A stretch of 64,000 nt of DNA from Paenibacillus sp. XY044 (GTDB lineage: Bacteria > Bacillota > Bacilli > Paenibacillales > Paenibacillaceae): contig NZ_NQMO01000007.1 in assembly GCF_002257645.1 (NCBI RefSeq), positions 124,001 through 188,000 of the forward strand. Direction: 5' to 3'. The position numbers and the translations under genes are program-made. Within the stretch, counting starts at the first letter, position 1. Each line of letters begins with the position of its first letter. Below, one piece after another: positions 33,769 through 42,466 of this stretch. Below the pieces are notes generated by a model. That model saw only the letters and a program-made list of their open reading frames with translations. It searched no databases and was not told where the DNA came from.

Positions 33769-34320
33769 TTAACGAACTGGCGTGTAGCGAAGCACCACGA
33801 CGCCGGAGCCGAACGTTTGGGTCTCGGTCAGCTTCAGATCCAGTCGATCACGAACTCCCCCCAATAATTGGGGGCCACGTCCGGCAACGATTGGCTGTAC
33901 CAGGAAGTGATACTCATCCACCAAGCCTAGTTGTGCCAGGGTGGAACCGAGACCGGGACCGCCGTTAACGACTAGGTTCTTCCCTTCTGCCGTAAGCTGT
34001 GGCACCTCTTCTGAAACAGGCCCTTTCAACAAGAAAGAGTTCTGCCACGACACGTGTTCCAGTGTCCGCGAGAAGACGTACTTGGGTTTCCGATCGAGCT
34101 TGCGTGCGAAGTCGACTAAGAATTGAGGTCCGTCGCCGCTGCTGGCAATGGCTGGCCAAGCACTTTCCATCAGCTGGTAGATTTCACGTCCGAAAAGCAG
34201 ACCATCAGACCGGTCCATCAGGTCCTCCGTATACTCGTGGAGCTCCTCATCCGCAATCACCTGCGTGTGGTCACAGCAACCGTCCAGTGTCACATTCATC
34301 ATCAGGATTACACGTCCCAT
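33769..34320 (-). CDS. Dihydrofolate reductase-like (RibD C-terminal fold) protein
   Basis: A 183-residue protein of the RibD_C/YyaP group. MGRVILMMNVTLDG at the N-terminus, DGLLFGREIYQLM near residue 53, KYVFSRTLE near 93 and NLVVNGGPGLGSTLAQLGLV near 130 are the family marks for an NADPH-dependent reductase fold. True folate reductase activity is doubtful for this group, and the substrate is not known. AGGAGG lies ahead of the ATG. It is monocistronic, followed by a hairpin. Confidence 0.83.
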   Translation of the reverse strand: MGRVILMMNVTLDGCCDHTQVIADEELHEYTEDLMDRSDGLLFGREIYQLMESAWPAIASSGDGPQFLVDFARKLDRKPKYVFSRTLEHVSWQNSFLLKGPVSEEVPQLTAEGKNLVVNGGPGLGSTLAQLGLVDEYHFLVQPIVAGRGPQLLGGVRDRLDLKLTETQTFGSGVVVLRYTPVR

Positions 34321-34446
34321 ATGCAGCCTCCTTTTGTCTACATTTTATCATCCAAAAGCAGGCCCAATTTCTCATGGATTGCTCATGTGCACAGTACGGG
34401 CCAGACCGAGTACTTAGTAAAACAGGGGATGGTAAATTTAAACAAT

Positions 34447-34537
34447 TCCGCCCGTTCGTTAAGAAGAAGGCAGCCGACCAAAAAGCCGGCTGCCTTTAGA
34501 TGGGTTTCATTGAGCTATCGTTTCCGTTTGTTTAATC
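34447..34537. repeat. Intergenic repeat unit A
   Basis: CCGCCCGTTCGTTAAG, then hairpin AAGGCAGCCG / CCGGCTGCCTTT at 34467-34497, then GAGCTATCGTTTCCGTTTG at about 34512-34530. The hairpin is identical to that of the unit at 53464-53520. Confidence 0.7.
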
Positions 34538-34730
34538 ATGTTTCTAGATAGTAATAAACATTAATATCATCCTCCCTATAGGCATTAATATCATCTCGTC
34601 GAAATGTCATTTGAACCGTATCTGGCTGCTCCCCTTTCATCACCGTCATTTCCAAAATAAATTTAGCCTCCAGAGTATCTGAACCTTGGATCGGTAACAT
34701 TGTGTACGTTCGCGCACAAAAAGTTGTCAT
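34536..34730 (-). other. Possible small ORF or relic, 64 codons
   Basis: The frame ends EDDINVYYYLET and has amphipathic, charged composition (FRRDDINAYREDD), but the ATG lacks a binding site and the family is not recognised. It may be the end of a decayed gene. The rest of 34321-34900 holds only the repeat unit. Confidence 0.2.
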
Positions 34731-34900
34731 GGTATTTTTGATGAAGTGTGCTCATTATTTGAGGAATTAATTCGATTATCAACGCCTGTGCGGTCTAAGC
34801 GTGACCTTTGGATGAGTGGATCTTTCATATGTGGAATTATTAATTCAGCTCTTTCAACTTAGCTATATCTTCATCTGTGCGGTTTCCATATATTTTAATT

Positions 34901-35683
34901 TTAGACAGATGCGTTCTCAATCTTGTTAAACTCAGCAATAGTTAATGAAATATCCGCAGCTCCTAAATTTTCCTGAATTCGATCAAGGGTCCGCATGCCT
35001 GGAATAGGCACAATACATTCATCTTTATACAGAAGCCAAGCTAAAGATATTTGTGCAGGTGTCGCTCCTTTTATTGATGAAAATGTATCTAGAAGATCAA
35101 GTAATGCTTGGTTGGCAACGATATTTTCTTTATCAAATCGAGTAATTACTCTTCTGACGTCATCCCCAGTATATTCTGTAGACTCACTGTAATTCCCCGA
35201 AAGAAATCCACTGGCTAAAGGAGAAAAGGGAACCATTCCAATTCCTAATTCTTTACAAGTCGGTAGGACGCTTTCTTCAACATATCGTTCCATCATCGAA
35301 TATTCACTTTGAAAGGCTGTAAGCTGTGTAATATTATTTGCTAATCGGATCTCATCTTCACTGACTTGTGACAATCCCCACCCTTTAATCTTACCACTCT
35401 CAATTATTTTGCCTTCACCAAATGCCACTTCTTCTACAGGAATTTCAGGATTGATTCGATGCAAATAGAAGAGGTCAATTTATTCTGTATTCAGTCGCTT
35501 AAGTGCTCCATCTATAGCTTTTTCTACTTGCTTTTCCACATCTCCATTTTCCCTATAGACTCTAAACTTTGTTGATATCCTTACTTTGTCACGTATTGGA
35601 TGCAATGCTGCTCCAACCAATTTTTCATTTTAACCTTGTCCATAACTAAATGCCGTATCAAAGAAAGTGCATCCCATCTCACT
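34901..35683 (-). pseudogene. Aldo/keto reductase gene with two in-frame TAA codons
   Basis: The translation follows an aldo/keto reductase of the YghZ/IolS-like group: EMGCTFFDTAFSYGQG near the start, VRISTKFRVY, EKAIDGALKRLNTE, IDLFYLHRINPEIPVEEV and INNITQ-like segments, with an intact C-terminal half. TAA codons interrupt it at 35630-35632 (after GQG) and 35480-35482 (where Tyr of the E-Y-I-D motif belongs). A stop lies directly before the first recognisable residues, and the N-terminal strand-1 region is missing. The gene is dead. An intact, different aldo/keto reductase is at 39426-40367. Confidence 0.85.
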
Positions 35684-35790
35684 TTAGATATTTCTCCGTT
35701 CATACCATGAATGCCATCCATTTTTCATCATTCTTATTCCTTGAAACGGGTCGATCGTTGAAATATAGCTAATGACGATTCTCCACTAAT

Positions 35791-35877
35791 CTGCCCGATA
35801 ACGTAATGAAGCTGCCGATCACCGCCGACAGCTTCTTCCTGGTCGTTTATTCAACTATCGTTTCCCGTTAACGCAAT
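35791..35877. repeat. Intergenic repeat unit A
   Basis: CTGCCCGATAACGTAATGA, hairpin GCTGCCG / CGACAGC at 35811-35832, spacer with GGTCGTTTATTCAACTATCG, and end tag TTTCCCGTTAACGCAAT. Order and spacers match the unit at 16901-16987. It lies at the 3' end of the ankyrin gene. Confidence 0.7.
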
Positions 35878-35895
35878 GGGGCACTCGTTCTACTC

Positions 35896-36633
35896 TTATA
35901 GTCCAGACGAATTAGCCCCTTTGGTTTTCAGCCAAGTGATCATGGTGTCCCTCCGGGTATCAAGACTGGCTGCTGTATCGAGTGACGTCTGATTCGTGTA
36001 ATTAGGGGTCCAATTGATGTCAGCTCCTTTGGAGAGTAGCAATTCAGCCACCCGACGTTGTCCTCCATGGCTCGCTTGCCAGAACGCATAGTTTATTTCA
36101 TCTGGAATTGATGACGAATCAGAACTTAAAAGTTCCTCAACCCGAGACATCAACCCTAGGGCCGCGGCGTGCCAAAGCTTATCGACACGGGCACCCTGCG
36201 CGACTAAAAGCCGAGCCACATTCCAACAACCATAACCAACTGCATTGTCCAATAGCGTGCCTTCAGCGATCGAACCACCAAGTACCCCAATGTCCGCTCC
36301 AGCATCAATCAAAGCTTCAGCCACGTCAACGTCGTCGCTGCTTGCTGCCCAGTGCAGGGGAGTCTCAGAATGCCATGAACCCGTAATCGGGGCATTGGGG
36401 TCGGCACCCGCATCGACTAGCATTTTAACGATCATCGGGCCATTGGGAAAGTAACCTGGCCAGTCAGTGACCGCATGAAGAAAAGTACTTAACTCACCCT
36501 TATCATTTACGATCCTGGCTGACGCAAGCATAGGGTTTTCATCGAGGATGCGACGCAGCGCCTCTACATCCCCCACGCGAATCATACGGGTGACCGACAC
36601 GACAATCGGATCATTGTCTTTCATTGTCTCCAT
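35896..36633 (-). CDS. Ankyrin-repeat protein
   Basis: A 245-residue protein made mostly of ankyrin repeats. Three are clear: MIVKMLVDAGADPNAP, ETPLHWAASSDDVDVAEALI with DAGADIGV, and QRRVAELLLSKGADIN near the C-terminus; a fourth, VARLLVAQGARVD, lies between. The N-terminal 45 residues resemble the LRRILDENP start of DUF-type bacterial ankyrin proteins. There is no signal peptide. Function is protein binding; partner unknown. ATG 36633 follows GGGGAGG by six bases. A 77-bp piece (36215-36291) is duplicated at 12466-12542. Confidence 0.83.
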   Translation of the reverse strand: METMKDNDPIVVSVTRMIRVGDVEALRRILDENPMLASARIVNDKGELSTFLHAVTDWPGYFPNGPMIVKMLVDAGADPNAPITGSWHSETPLHWAASSDDVDVAEALIDAGADIGVLGGSIAEGTLLDNAVGYGCWNVARLLVAQGARVDKLWHAAALGLMSRVEELLSSDSSSIPDEINYAFWQASHGGQRRVAELLLSKGADINWTPNYTNQTSLDTAASLDTRRDTMITWLKTKGANSSGL

Positions 36634-36760
36634 GTTTTCCTCCCCTTCACTCTTTTTTAATATAGTTGCCATCAGAGAATGAACTACTTCCATCATTCTA
36701 TATTCTTCATCTATCCCCTGCTATGAAAGTTGATTTTTACTTTTTCACAATCCTGCCCTG

Positions 36761-36858
36761 TTCTTGTCGTCGGGTTTTGACAAAAACTTATATTTTGAAA
36801 TCAAAAAAAGCCGCAGCTACGCGGCTTTTATGCGTGTATGTTCTTGTCGTCTTACATT
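36761..36858 (-). repeat. Repeat element B (core) with terminator
   Basis: TTTTGACAAAAACTTATAT and TATGTTCTTGTC form the outer arms; the inner stem AGCCGC/GCGGCT is followed on the minus strand by TTTTTTTGATTT. It lies 50 bases beyond the TetR stop at 36912, in the orientation needed to terminate that gene. Confidence 0.72.
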
Positions 36859-36911
36859 CACTGCTGTCGGAGGACAAGAACTTGTACCGTTAAAGGACAG
36901 GAGTTGTGTCT

Positions 36912-37505
36912 TTAGCTGGTTGTTTGGTTCCAAAAAGGGGCCAAATTGATCGATAGAACCTCAATGACTTCTCCAAACATCGTTTCCACTGAGCGATCTT
37001 GAGGGTTCCGGCTCCACTGCAAAGCCGATCCGAATATGCCCCAACTGATAACAAGTGCCATGGCTTTCAATTTTTGTTGCGATAAGCCCTGTGTGTCCAC
37101 TTCATTTATTCGTTTAAGCAGGAATCGATGAAGATCCTGATGCATGGCATTTTCAAACATCGCTTCAAACTGCTTGTCTCCCGGCGTACTACATTGTTGA
37201 AACTGCAAAAGAAAATCGAATATGGTTTGAATAAGAATTCGCAAATTGTCCGCATTGCATCTTGTTTCTTCCGACAGCCTATCCCTTATAGACATTTGGA
37301 ATTTTTCCGTCATCCAATATTTAAGAAAGTCATATTTATCCTGAAAATGCGCATAAAATGTTGTTCGATTTACGACTGCTTGGTTCGTGATATCGTGCAC
37401 AGAAATGGAATAGACGTTTCTCTTTTTCCCAACCAAATCGTTAAAAGCCTGCACGAACAATTGACGGGTTCTTTTAACACGCGGATCCTCGGGATTTACC
37501 GACAG
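36912..37505 (-). CDS. TetR/AcrR-family regulator, probable CTG start
   Basis: About 197 residues. The frame DPRVKRTRQLFVQAFNDLV is the usual TetR opening, followed by the HTH VHDITNQAVVNRTTFYAHF and a helical ligand domain. The conserved DPRVKRTR stretch lies upstream of the first conventional start (TTG 37460), so translation must begin earlier. The only site with a binding sequence (GAGGGGG) is CTG 37505 or ATA 37508, both non-standard. It is divergent from the NmrA-like oxidoreductase and probably represses it. Element B terminates it. Confidence 0.75.
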   Translation of the reverse strand: MSVNPEDPRVKRTRQLFVQAFNDLVGKKRNVYSISVHDITNQAVVNRTTFYAHFQDKYDFLKYWMTEKFQMSIRDRLSEETRCNADNLRILIQTIFDFLLQFQQCSTPGDKQFEAMFENAMHQDLHRFLLKRINEVDTQGLSQQKLKAMALVISWGIFGSALQWSRNPQDRSVETMFGEVIEVLSINLAPFWNQTTS

Positions 37506-37693
37506 TATATCCCCCTCTTTCTCTAGAACTCAAATAACAGACAATAGGACTAAAATGTCGGGAACACAACAAAAACAGCTTTTTGCAGGTTGTTCGCACG
37601 GACTCAATCCTTTTAACTTTTACTTATACGATTATGATTGCACAAGCAAAATCGTATGGCAAGAAACTCTATATCTGATTTGCAAACGAAAGG

Positions 37694-38563
37694 ATGAGCG
37701 TAGAAATGATTGTTGTTACAGGGGCGAGTGGAAAATTAGGCCGGAAGGTCGTAGAGGAACTTCTCAAACGTGTTCCTGCTGGGGATATTGGTGTAAGTGT
37801 CCGCGATGTGAGCACAGCACAAGATCTAAAAGAACGCGGAGTTCGTGTTCGGCAAGGACATTTCGATGATTCCGAAAGTCTTCTTCACGCATTTGAGGAT
37901 GCGTCTCAAGTTCTTATGATCTCGTCCCACTCCTTGGGAGAGGTTGCTGTTCGTCAGCATCAAACCGCAATCGAATCGGCCAAGAAAGCTGGCGTTAAAC
38001 GACTGCTGTACACTAGCCAAATGTTTTCATCTGCAACGTCGCATTTTTCTCCCATGAACGTTCATGCTGCAACAGAAGAAATGCTACAATCTTCAGGAAT
38101 GGCGTTCACGTCGCTGCGAAACGGCTTTTATGCCGCATCAGCGATCATGTGGATGGGTGATGCCTTGAAAACAGGGGAATTGATTGCTCCGGAAGACGGT
38201 CCTGTTGCCTGGACCACGCATTCCGACCTGGCTGAGGCCACAGCGGTAATCCTGACAGAGCAGAGATATGACGGACTAACACCTTACCTTACGGCTTCTG
38301 AAGCGATTGACATGGATAGAATCGCAGCGATTGCTTCCAAGGTCTTGGATCGGCCGATTCGGCGAATGGTCGTATCGGATGATGAATATCGGAACCACTT
38401 GATATCCCGAGGACTGCCGGAAGCGATGATCGGTATGCTTACGGGGATGTTTCAAGCAAGCCGACAGGGAGATTTCTCGCAAACCAATCCCGCTTTAGAG
38501 AACCTGATTGGCAGATCCCCAGTGAATTTTACAGATTTTTTAAAAGACTCGATTTCTCAATAA
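37694..38563 (+). CDS. NmrA/QorB-like NAD(P)H-binding oxidoreductase
   Basis: A 289-residue atypical short-chain dehydrogenase. The N-terminal MIVVTGASGKLGRKVVEEL holds the G-x-x-G-x-x-G dinucleotide motif; GVKRLLYTSQMF and SLRNGFYAASAIMWMG are typical for QorB/YtfG-like quinone reductases and NmrA-type sensors. The start is either ATG 37694 or ATG 37706; the second fits family lengths and uses AAAGG as binding site. It is divergent from the TetR gene, a common regulator-reductase pair for electrophile stress. A repeat tag follows at about 38662. Confidence 0.85.
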   Translation: MSVEMIVVTGASGKLGRKVVEELLKRVPAGDIGVSVRDVSTAQDLKERGVRVRQGHFDDSESLLHAFEDASQVLMISSHSLGEVAVRQHQTAIESAKKAGVKRLLYTSQMFSSATSHFSPMNVHAATEEMLQSSGMAFTSLRNGFYAASAIMWMGDALKTGELIAPEDGPVAWTTHSDLAEATAVILTEQRYDGLTPYLTASEAIDMDRIAAIASKVLDRPIRRMVVSDDEYRNHLISRGLPEAMIGMLTGMFQASRQGDFSQTNPALENLIGRSPVNFTDFLKDSISQ

Positions 38564-38661
38564 CACTGTTAACATTGACTGTTTTGGAACATCGGATAAG
38601 GGGTGTCCACTATGGATGCCCTGATCCGTATTATTTATATGGATGCCTTTAAATATCTTCC

Positions 38662-38686
38662 TAAGCTATCGTTCCCCGTTAGCTTT
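38662..38686. repeat. Repeat tag A with perfect stem
   Basis: AAGCTA, 11 bases (TCGTTCCCCGT), then TAGCTT. The arms are perfectly complementary, and this copy uses GC where other copies have AC/GT, evidence for covariation. It lies at the stop of the phosphatase gene. Confidence 0.65.
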
Positions 38687-38698
38687 GCGACCAACAGA

Positions 38699-39262
38699 CT
38701 ACAAATTCATTCGATATACCACAGCCTCACCGAGAAAATCTTTTCTGGTCAATCCTTTTTCTCCGAGCCATATCCGATAATTCGTTATCGTACCATCATG
38801 TGAAATGATGAATATCTTTTTATGGCTTTCCCCGATCCAATCTAATAGCCGCGTAGCATATCCTTCAAAAATATCTTGTTCGATCCTATTGATCCCTTCT
38901 TCCCAGCAATCCAAATTGAAATCAAGAATTTCAGTATTTCCATACAGATTTGTAATTTCAGTTTTAGTAAGGATGTGATCACAAGCTAAAAAAGCAAGCT
39001 CGGGGTTCTGAGGAAACATTCTCGGACCAACCAATGGAGAAATTATGAATTCCATGTCATTTTTTATAATAATTGCTGTCTCAATTGTACGTTTAGTTGG
39101 ACTTACAAGAACTAAATCATCAGGATCCATTTTAATTTCATTTCGTATCTGCGTTACTTGAAATTTACCGTACTCTGTAAGACCAGGATGCAGAGTATTC
39201 AACCGATTTGGATAATCGTTGAGATGCTCTCCATGACCGTGCCGAATGAAAATGAATTCCAT
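38699..39262 (-). CDS. Histidine phosphatase family protein
   Basis: A 187-residue branch-1 histidine phosphatase. FIFIRHGHGEHLNDYPNRL lies at residues 3-21 with the catalytic His in RHG, and the second His in FIISHDGTITNYRIWLG near 165. The ATG at 39262 follows GGAGGGCGAATA. The substrate is unknown. The first 45 codons and the upstream leader occur again, decayed, at 50496-50700, so this gene or its ancestor was duplicated. Confidence 0.85.
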   Translation of the reverse strand: MEFIFIRHGHGEHLNDYPNRLNTLHPGLTEYGKFQVTQIRNEIKMDPDDLVLVSPTKRTIETAIIIKNDMEFIISPLVGPRMFPQNPELAFLACDHILTKTEITNLYGNTEILDFNLDCWEEGINRIEQDIFEGYATRLLDWIGESHKKIFIISHDGTITNYRIWLGEKGLTRKDFLGEAVVYRMNL

Positions 39263-39425
39263 TATTCGCCCTCCATCAAATCCGATATTAGGTATTCTAT
39301 GAACGCGGCTATTAAGCGTGTAAGATCTTATCGTCTTACAAATATAAAAAAAAGGCAACCACCCCAGGTCGCCTTATTAATACATAAGTAAATCCTGATG
39401 CCTACGTTGAACAAGGAAAAGATGT

Positions 39426-40367
39426 TTAGCCGAGATTTTTTAGTGCCTGTATACTTACGTCGTCCAGCTTGGTCGCTTCTTCTTCGCTCAGTTCTATGTC
39501 AATGGAATGCAGATTCTCAAAGAAATGCTTCTCGTTCTGCGTGCCCACGATCGCCGAAGTCAGACCCTTCCGGCGTAGCAGCCAACTAATTGCGATTTGC
39601 GAGAGAGTGGCATCCTTGGCTGCGGCTATTTCCTCCAAGAGACGGATTAGGTCCACAGTTTTCAGCAGATTTTCTGATTGGAATAAAGGCCTCTCCTTGC
39701 GAAAATCCGTAACTTCTTTGCCTTTGTGGAAAATCCCGGTCAAAATCCCCTTAGCAAGGGAGTTGTAGCTCATGATGCTGATATCGTTTTCCAAACAATA
39801 ACCAAGCAATTCGTCTTCGATACTGCGCTGGAGCATATGATACTCAGGCTGAATCGCGTCAACCCGTCCATATTGCATGGCCTCCTTCAGCTGAGCTAGA
39901 GAGAAATTGGATACACCGATTGCGCGAATAACGCCTTCTTCTTTCAACTTGCTCAGCTCACCCATAGATTCCTCGATCGGGATTTCGTTACTGGGCGTAT
40001 GGATGTAATACAAGTCGATATAGTCCGTATTCAGCCGGAACATGCTTTGCCACAGGGCCGTACGGATATCTTTGGGCCGTAGGTGATGAGCGCTAACCTT
40101 CGTTGCGATTACGCATTGTTTTCTTACATTGACTAGGGCTTTTCCTACAATAAACTCTGAGCGTCCTGCCCCATAGAGCTCAGCGGTATCGAACGAAGTT
40201 ACACCGTTATCAAAAGCCTGGCGGAGAAGCCGGATATTGTCCTCTTCGGGCCTCAGCTCCCAGCGAGTCAATCCGCCTGAGAAGGCGTTGCCTCCTCCCA
40301 GTTCCATTGCGCCGTACGTAATGCGGGACACTTCCATGTCTGTTCTGCCGAGTTTTGCGTACTTCAT
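39426..40367 (-). CDS. Aldo/keto reductase
   Basis: A 313-residue NADPH-dependent aldo/keto reductase. The catalytic tetrad is visible: Asp in SFDTAELYGAG (near 53-58, also the Tyr), Lys in VIATKVSAHH and His in DLYYIHTPSN. The GVSNFSLAQLKEAM segment and the C-terminal SAIVGTQNEKHFFENL are typical. It reduces aldehydes or ketones in the cytoplasm; the physiological substrate is unknown. GGAGTGG precedes the ATG. It appears monocistronic. Confidence 0.9.
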   Translation of the reverse strand: MKYAKLGRTDMEVSRITYGAMELGGGNAFSGGLTRWELRPEEDNIRLLRQAFDNGVTSFDTAELYGAGRSEFIVGKALVNVRKQCVIATKVSAHHLRPKDIRTALWQSMFRLNTDYIDLYYIHTPSNEIPIEESMGELSKLKEEGVIRAIGVSNFSLAQLKEAMQYGRVDAIQPEYHMLQRSIEDELLGYCLENDISIMSYNSLAKGILTGIFHKGKEVTDFRKERPLFQSENLLKTVDLIRLLEEIAAAKDATLSQIAISWLLRRKGLTSAIVGTQNEKHFFENLHSIDIELSEEEATKLDDVSIQALKNLG

Positions 40368-40473
40368 TAGACTTCCACTCCTTTCTCGAATCGATATGTA
40401 CGGAAAAAAAACGATATGCGTTGAATCGGAAAATGACTATTTACGATTCTATATTTTCATATTCGCGAATCGA

Positions 40474-40710
40474 TTAAGCTATCCTGCCTGTTAGCTTAAG
40501 TATCCCGATTTTGTAGTCACGTTTTAAGCGCCAACCTCGTAATTGTTGATCCGAATCAGTTACGCCTAACCACACATGTTCTTATCTTTCTCGGCTAACG
40601 ATATATGTTCTTTTCATCGGGTTTTGACAAGAACTTATATCTTTAAAACAAAAAAAGCCGCTGCCACGCGCGGCTAATAAGCGTTTATATGTTCTTGTCG
40701 CTTTACATCC
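40474..40710 (-). repeat. Repeat element B, full-length copy
   Basis: It starts with a perfect 8-bp stem, TTAAGCTA / TAGCTTAA, around TCCTGCCTGT, followed by the same internal order as 18323-18556: TTTTGTAGTCACGTTTTAAG, ATATGTTCTT repeats, GACAAGAACTTATATC, the GC stem GCCGC/GCGGC, and a final TATATGTTCTTGTCG. On the minus strand a T run follows the GC stem, terminating the Lsa gene (stop 40825). It fills most of the gap between 40368 and 40824. Confidence 0.75.
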
Positions 40711-40824
40711 CAGCTAACTCCTCTCATGACGGATCGCTACAAATCCATCCATGAGAGGCTTGAGTTATGCTGTAATCGTCATTTCCAACCTGTACTTAAA
40801 AGCGAAAACGGCATTACTGAATCA

Positions 40825-42309
40825 TCACCTAGATAGTTCAACAACCTTGGTGGCAACGTTGTTCACAAATTCGCTGTCATGCTCTACAAACAGAAGCGTC
40901 GGCGTGTATTCGAGCAGCAGCTCTTCAATTTGCATGCGGGAGATGACATCAACGAAATTAAGCGGCTCGTCCCAAATATATAAATGGGCTCTTTCGCTGA
41001 GGCTTCTAGCGATCAATACCTTCTTCTTTTGACCGCCGCTGTAGGTCGAGATATCCTTTTCAAATTGCAGTCTCGAGAAATCAAGCTTTCGCAATATCGA
41101 CTTAAACAGGCTTTCATCAATCCCGCGGCTTTTCGCATATTCGGACAAATCCCCTCGAAGGTGGGACGTATCCTGGGCTACGTATGATATTTTTAGCTGG
41201 GCGTCCTTATGGAACCCTCCACTGTATGGGATACCCTCGCCGCAGACCAGCTTCAAAATACTGGACTTGCCTGAACCGTTTGCACCAGATAGCGCAATCC
41301 GCTCCCCTTGTTCAATCTCGAAAGTCACGCCTTCACATACCGTATTCGACCCGTATGAAACCGATATGCGGTCCAGCTCGGCGATGCGCTTTTTGTAAAA
41401 TGGTAGCGGAGAAATTTGGAGACTCTCCGCGTTCTCGATATTCTTGAGGAGCTTACTTTTCTCCTCAATGGCAGAGAGTTGCCGCTGCTCGATTGCTTTC
41501 GAGCGTTTCATCATTTTGGCTGCCTTATGACCGATATACCCCTTGTCCACTTTGGAGCCGGAATTTCTCGTTCCGTTTTTGGTACTTTCCACTTCATGCG
41601 ACCAGCCGCTCGTCCGCTTGGCGGAATCCGATAAGCGTTGAACGTCCCGTTTCAGCTTTTCGTTCTGAGCCAGCTCGAATTGGTCCTGCCTCTGCTTGTT
41701 CTCCCACCATGTCGAGAAATTCCCCTTCTGGATTTCGATATTGGTTTTGTTGATGGACAAAATATGATCGACGCAGCGATCCAGAAAGGCCCGGTCGTGG
41801 GAGACCAAAATAAACCCGTTCTTTCGGTCGAGGTAATCGGCGACCAGCTTTCTCGCGTGCATATCGAGATGATTCGTCGGCTCGTCAATCAGTAAGAAAC
41901 GGTTTTCCTTGATGAATAAGGCTGCCAGCAGCACCTTCGTCTGCTCTCCGTTCGACAAAGTATTAAACGGGCGGTACAGCACATCCTCCGATACCTTCAA
42001 CCAGTTAAGCTCCCGAATCAGCTTCCAGTGAAGATAGTCCGGATAGACCTCGCCGATTACATCTATGGTAAGGTATTCCTTATGTTGTACCTCGAACGGG
42101 AAATAATCGAATTCGACGTTCGCGGATATGGTCCCGCTGTATTCGAGCTGCCCCTGCATCAGGTGGAGAAACGTCGTTTTCCCTCTTCCATTCCTGCCCG
42201 TAAATCCTAATTTCCAATCGGTATCGATCTGAAAATGGACGTTCTCAAAAATGTTGTCGTAACTACCCTCATAGGCAAACGTCAGGTTCGAAACATAAAT
42301 CTGTGACAT
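40825..42309 (-). CDS. Lsa-family ABC-F ribosome-protection ATPase
   Basis: A 494-residue soluble twin-ATPase. ABC1 has Walker A GRNGRGKTTF near residue 39, signature LSNGEQTKV and Walker B FLLIDEPTNHLDMHARK. ABC2 has Walker A GANGSGKSSIL, signature YSGGQKKKV and Walker B LYIWDEPLNF. Between them is the interdomain linker with SKNGTRNSGSKVDKGYIGHK, characteristic of the Lsa group. Lsa proteins bind the ribosome E site and displace lincosamides, pleuromutilins and streptogramin A. There is no membrane domain. ATG 42309 follows GGAGG. A leader of about 350 bases with two small ORFs and a terminator precedes it, so drug-dependent attenuation is likely. Confidence 0.92.
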   Translation of the reverse strand: MSQIYVSNLTFAYEGSYDNIFENVHFQIDTDWKLGFTGRNGRGKTTFLHLMQGQLEYSGTISANVEFDYFPFEVQHKEYLTIDVIGEVYPDYLHWKLIRELNWLKVSEDVLYRPFNTLSNGEQTKVLLAALFIKENRFLLIDEPTNHLDMHARKLVADYLDRKNGFILVSHDRAFLDRCVDHILSINKTNIEIQKGNFSTWWENKQRQDQFELAQNEKLKRDVQRLSDSAKRTSGWSHEVESTKNGTRNSGSKVDKGYIGHKAAKMMKRSKAIEQRQLSAIEEKSKLLKNIENAESLQISPLPFYKKRIAELDRISVSYGSNTVCEGVTFEIEQGERIALSGANGSGKSSILKLVCGEGIPYSGGFHKDAQLKISYVAQDTSHLRGDLSEYAKSRGIDESLFKSILRKLDFSRLQFEKDISTYSGGQKKKVLIARSLSERAHLYIWDEPLNFVDVISRMQIEELLLEYTPTLLFVEHDSEFVNNVATKVVELSR

Positions 42310-42361
42310 CAAATCGACCTCCAGCTAAGTGTTGGCGGGAAAAATAAACCTATCCCGCCCG

Positions 42362-42466
42362 TTACACGGAAGCCAAGAAAAAACGCCGAAAAAACACCAG
42401 TCCAACCAGTGCTTCTCGGCGCTCACGTAACCCGACCATACAATAAATAAACCGAGCGTCATCCAT
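42362..42466 (-). CDS. Leader ORF 2 (34 codons) spanning the attenuator
   Basis: ATG 42466 follows immediately after the TGA of leader ORF 1, in the same frame. It has no strong binding site of its own, so re-initiation by ribosomes leaving ORF 1 is plausible. The codons run through the whole terminator stem and its T run (MVGLRERREALVG, then LVFFRRFFLASV). A ribosome stalled early in it would block hairpin formation. An internal Met10 is an alternative start. Confidence 0.5.
   Translation of the reverse strand: MDDARFIYCMVGLRERREALVGLVFFRRFFLASV
42376..42421 (-). terminator. Transcription attenuator in the Lsa leader
   Basis: In the minus-strand RNA, CGCCGAgAAGCAC pairs with GUGUUUuuUCGGCG across UGGUUGGACUG and is followed by UUUUUUCUU. 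It is an intrinsic terminator about 70 bases before the Lsa start codon, inside leader ORF 2. Confidence 0.75.
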
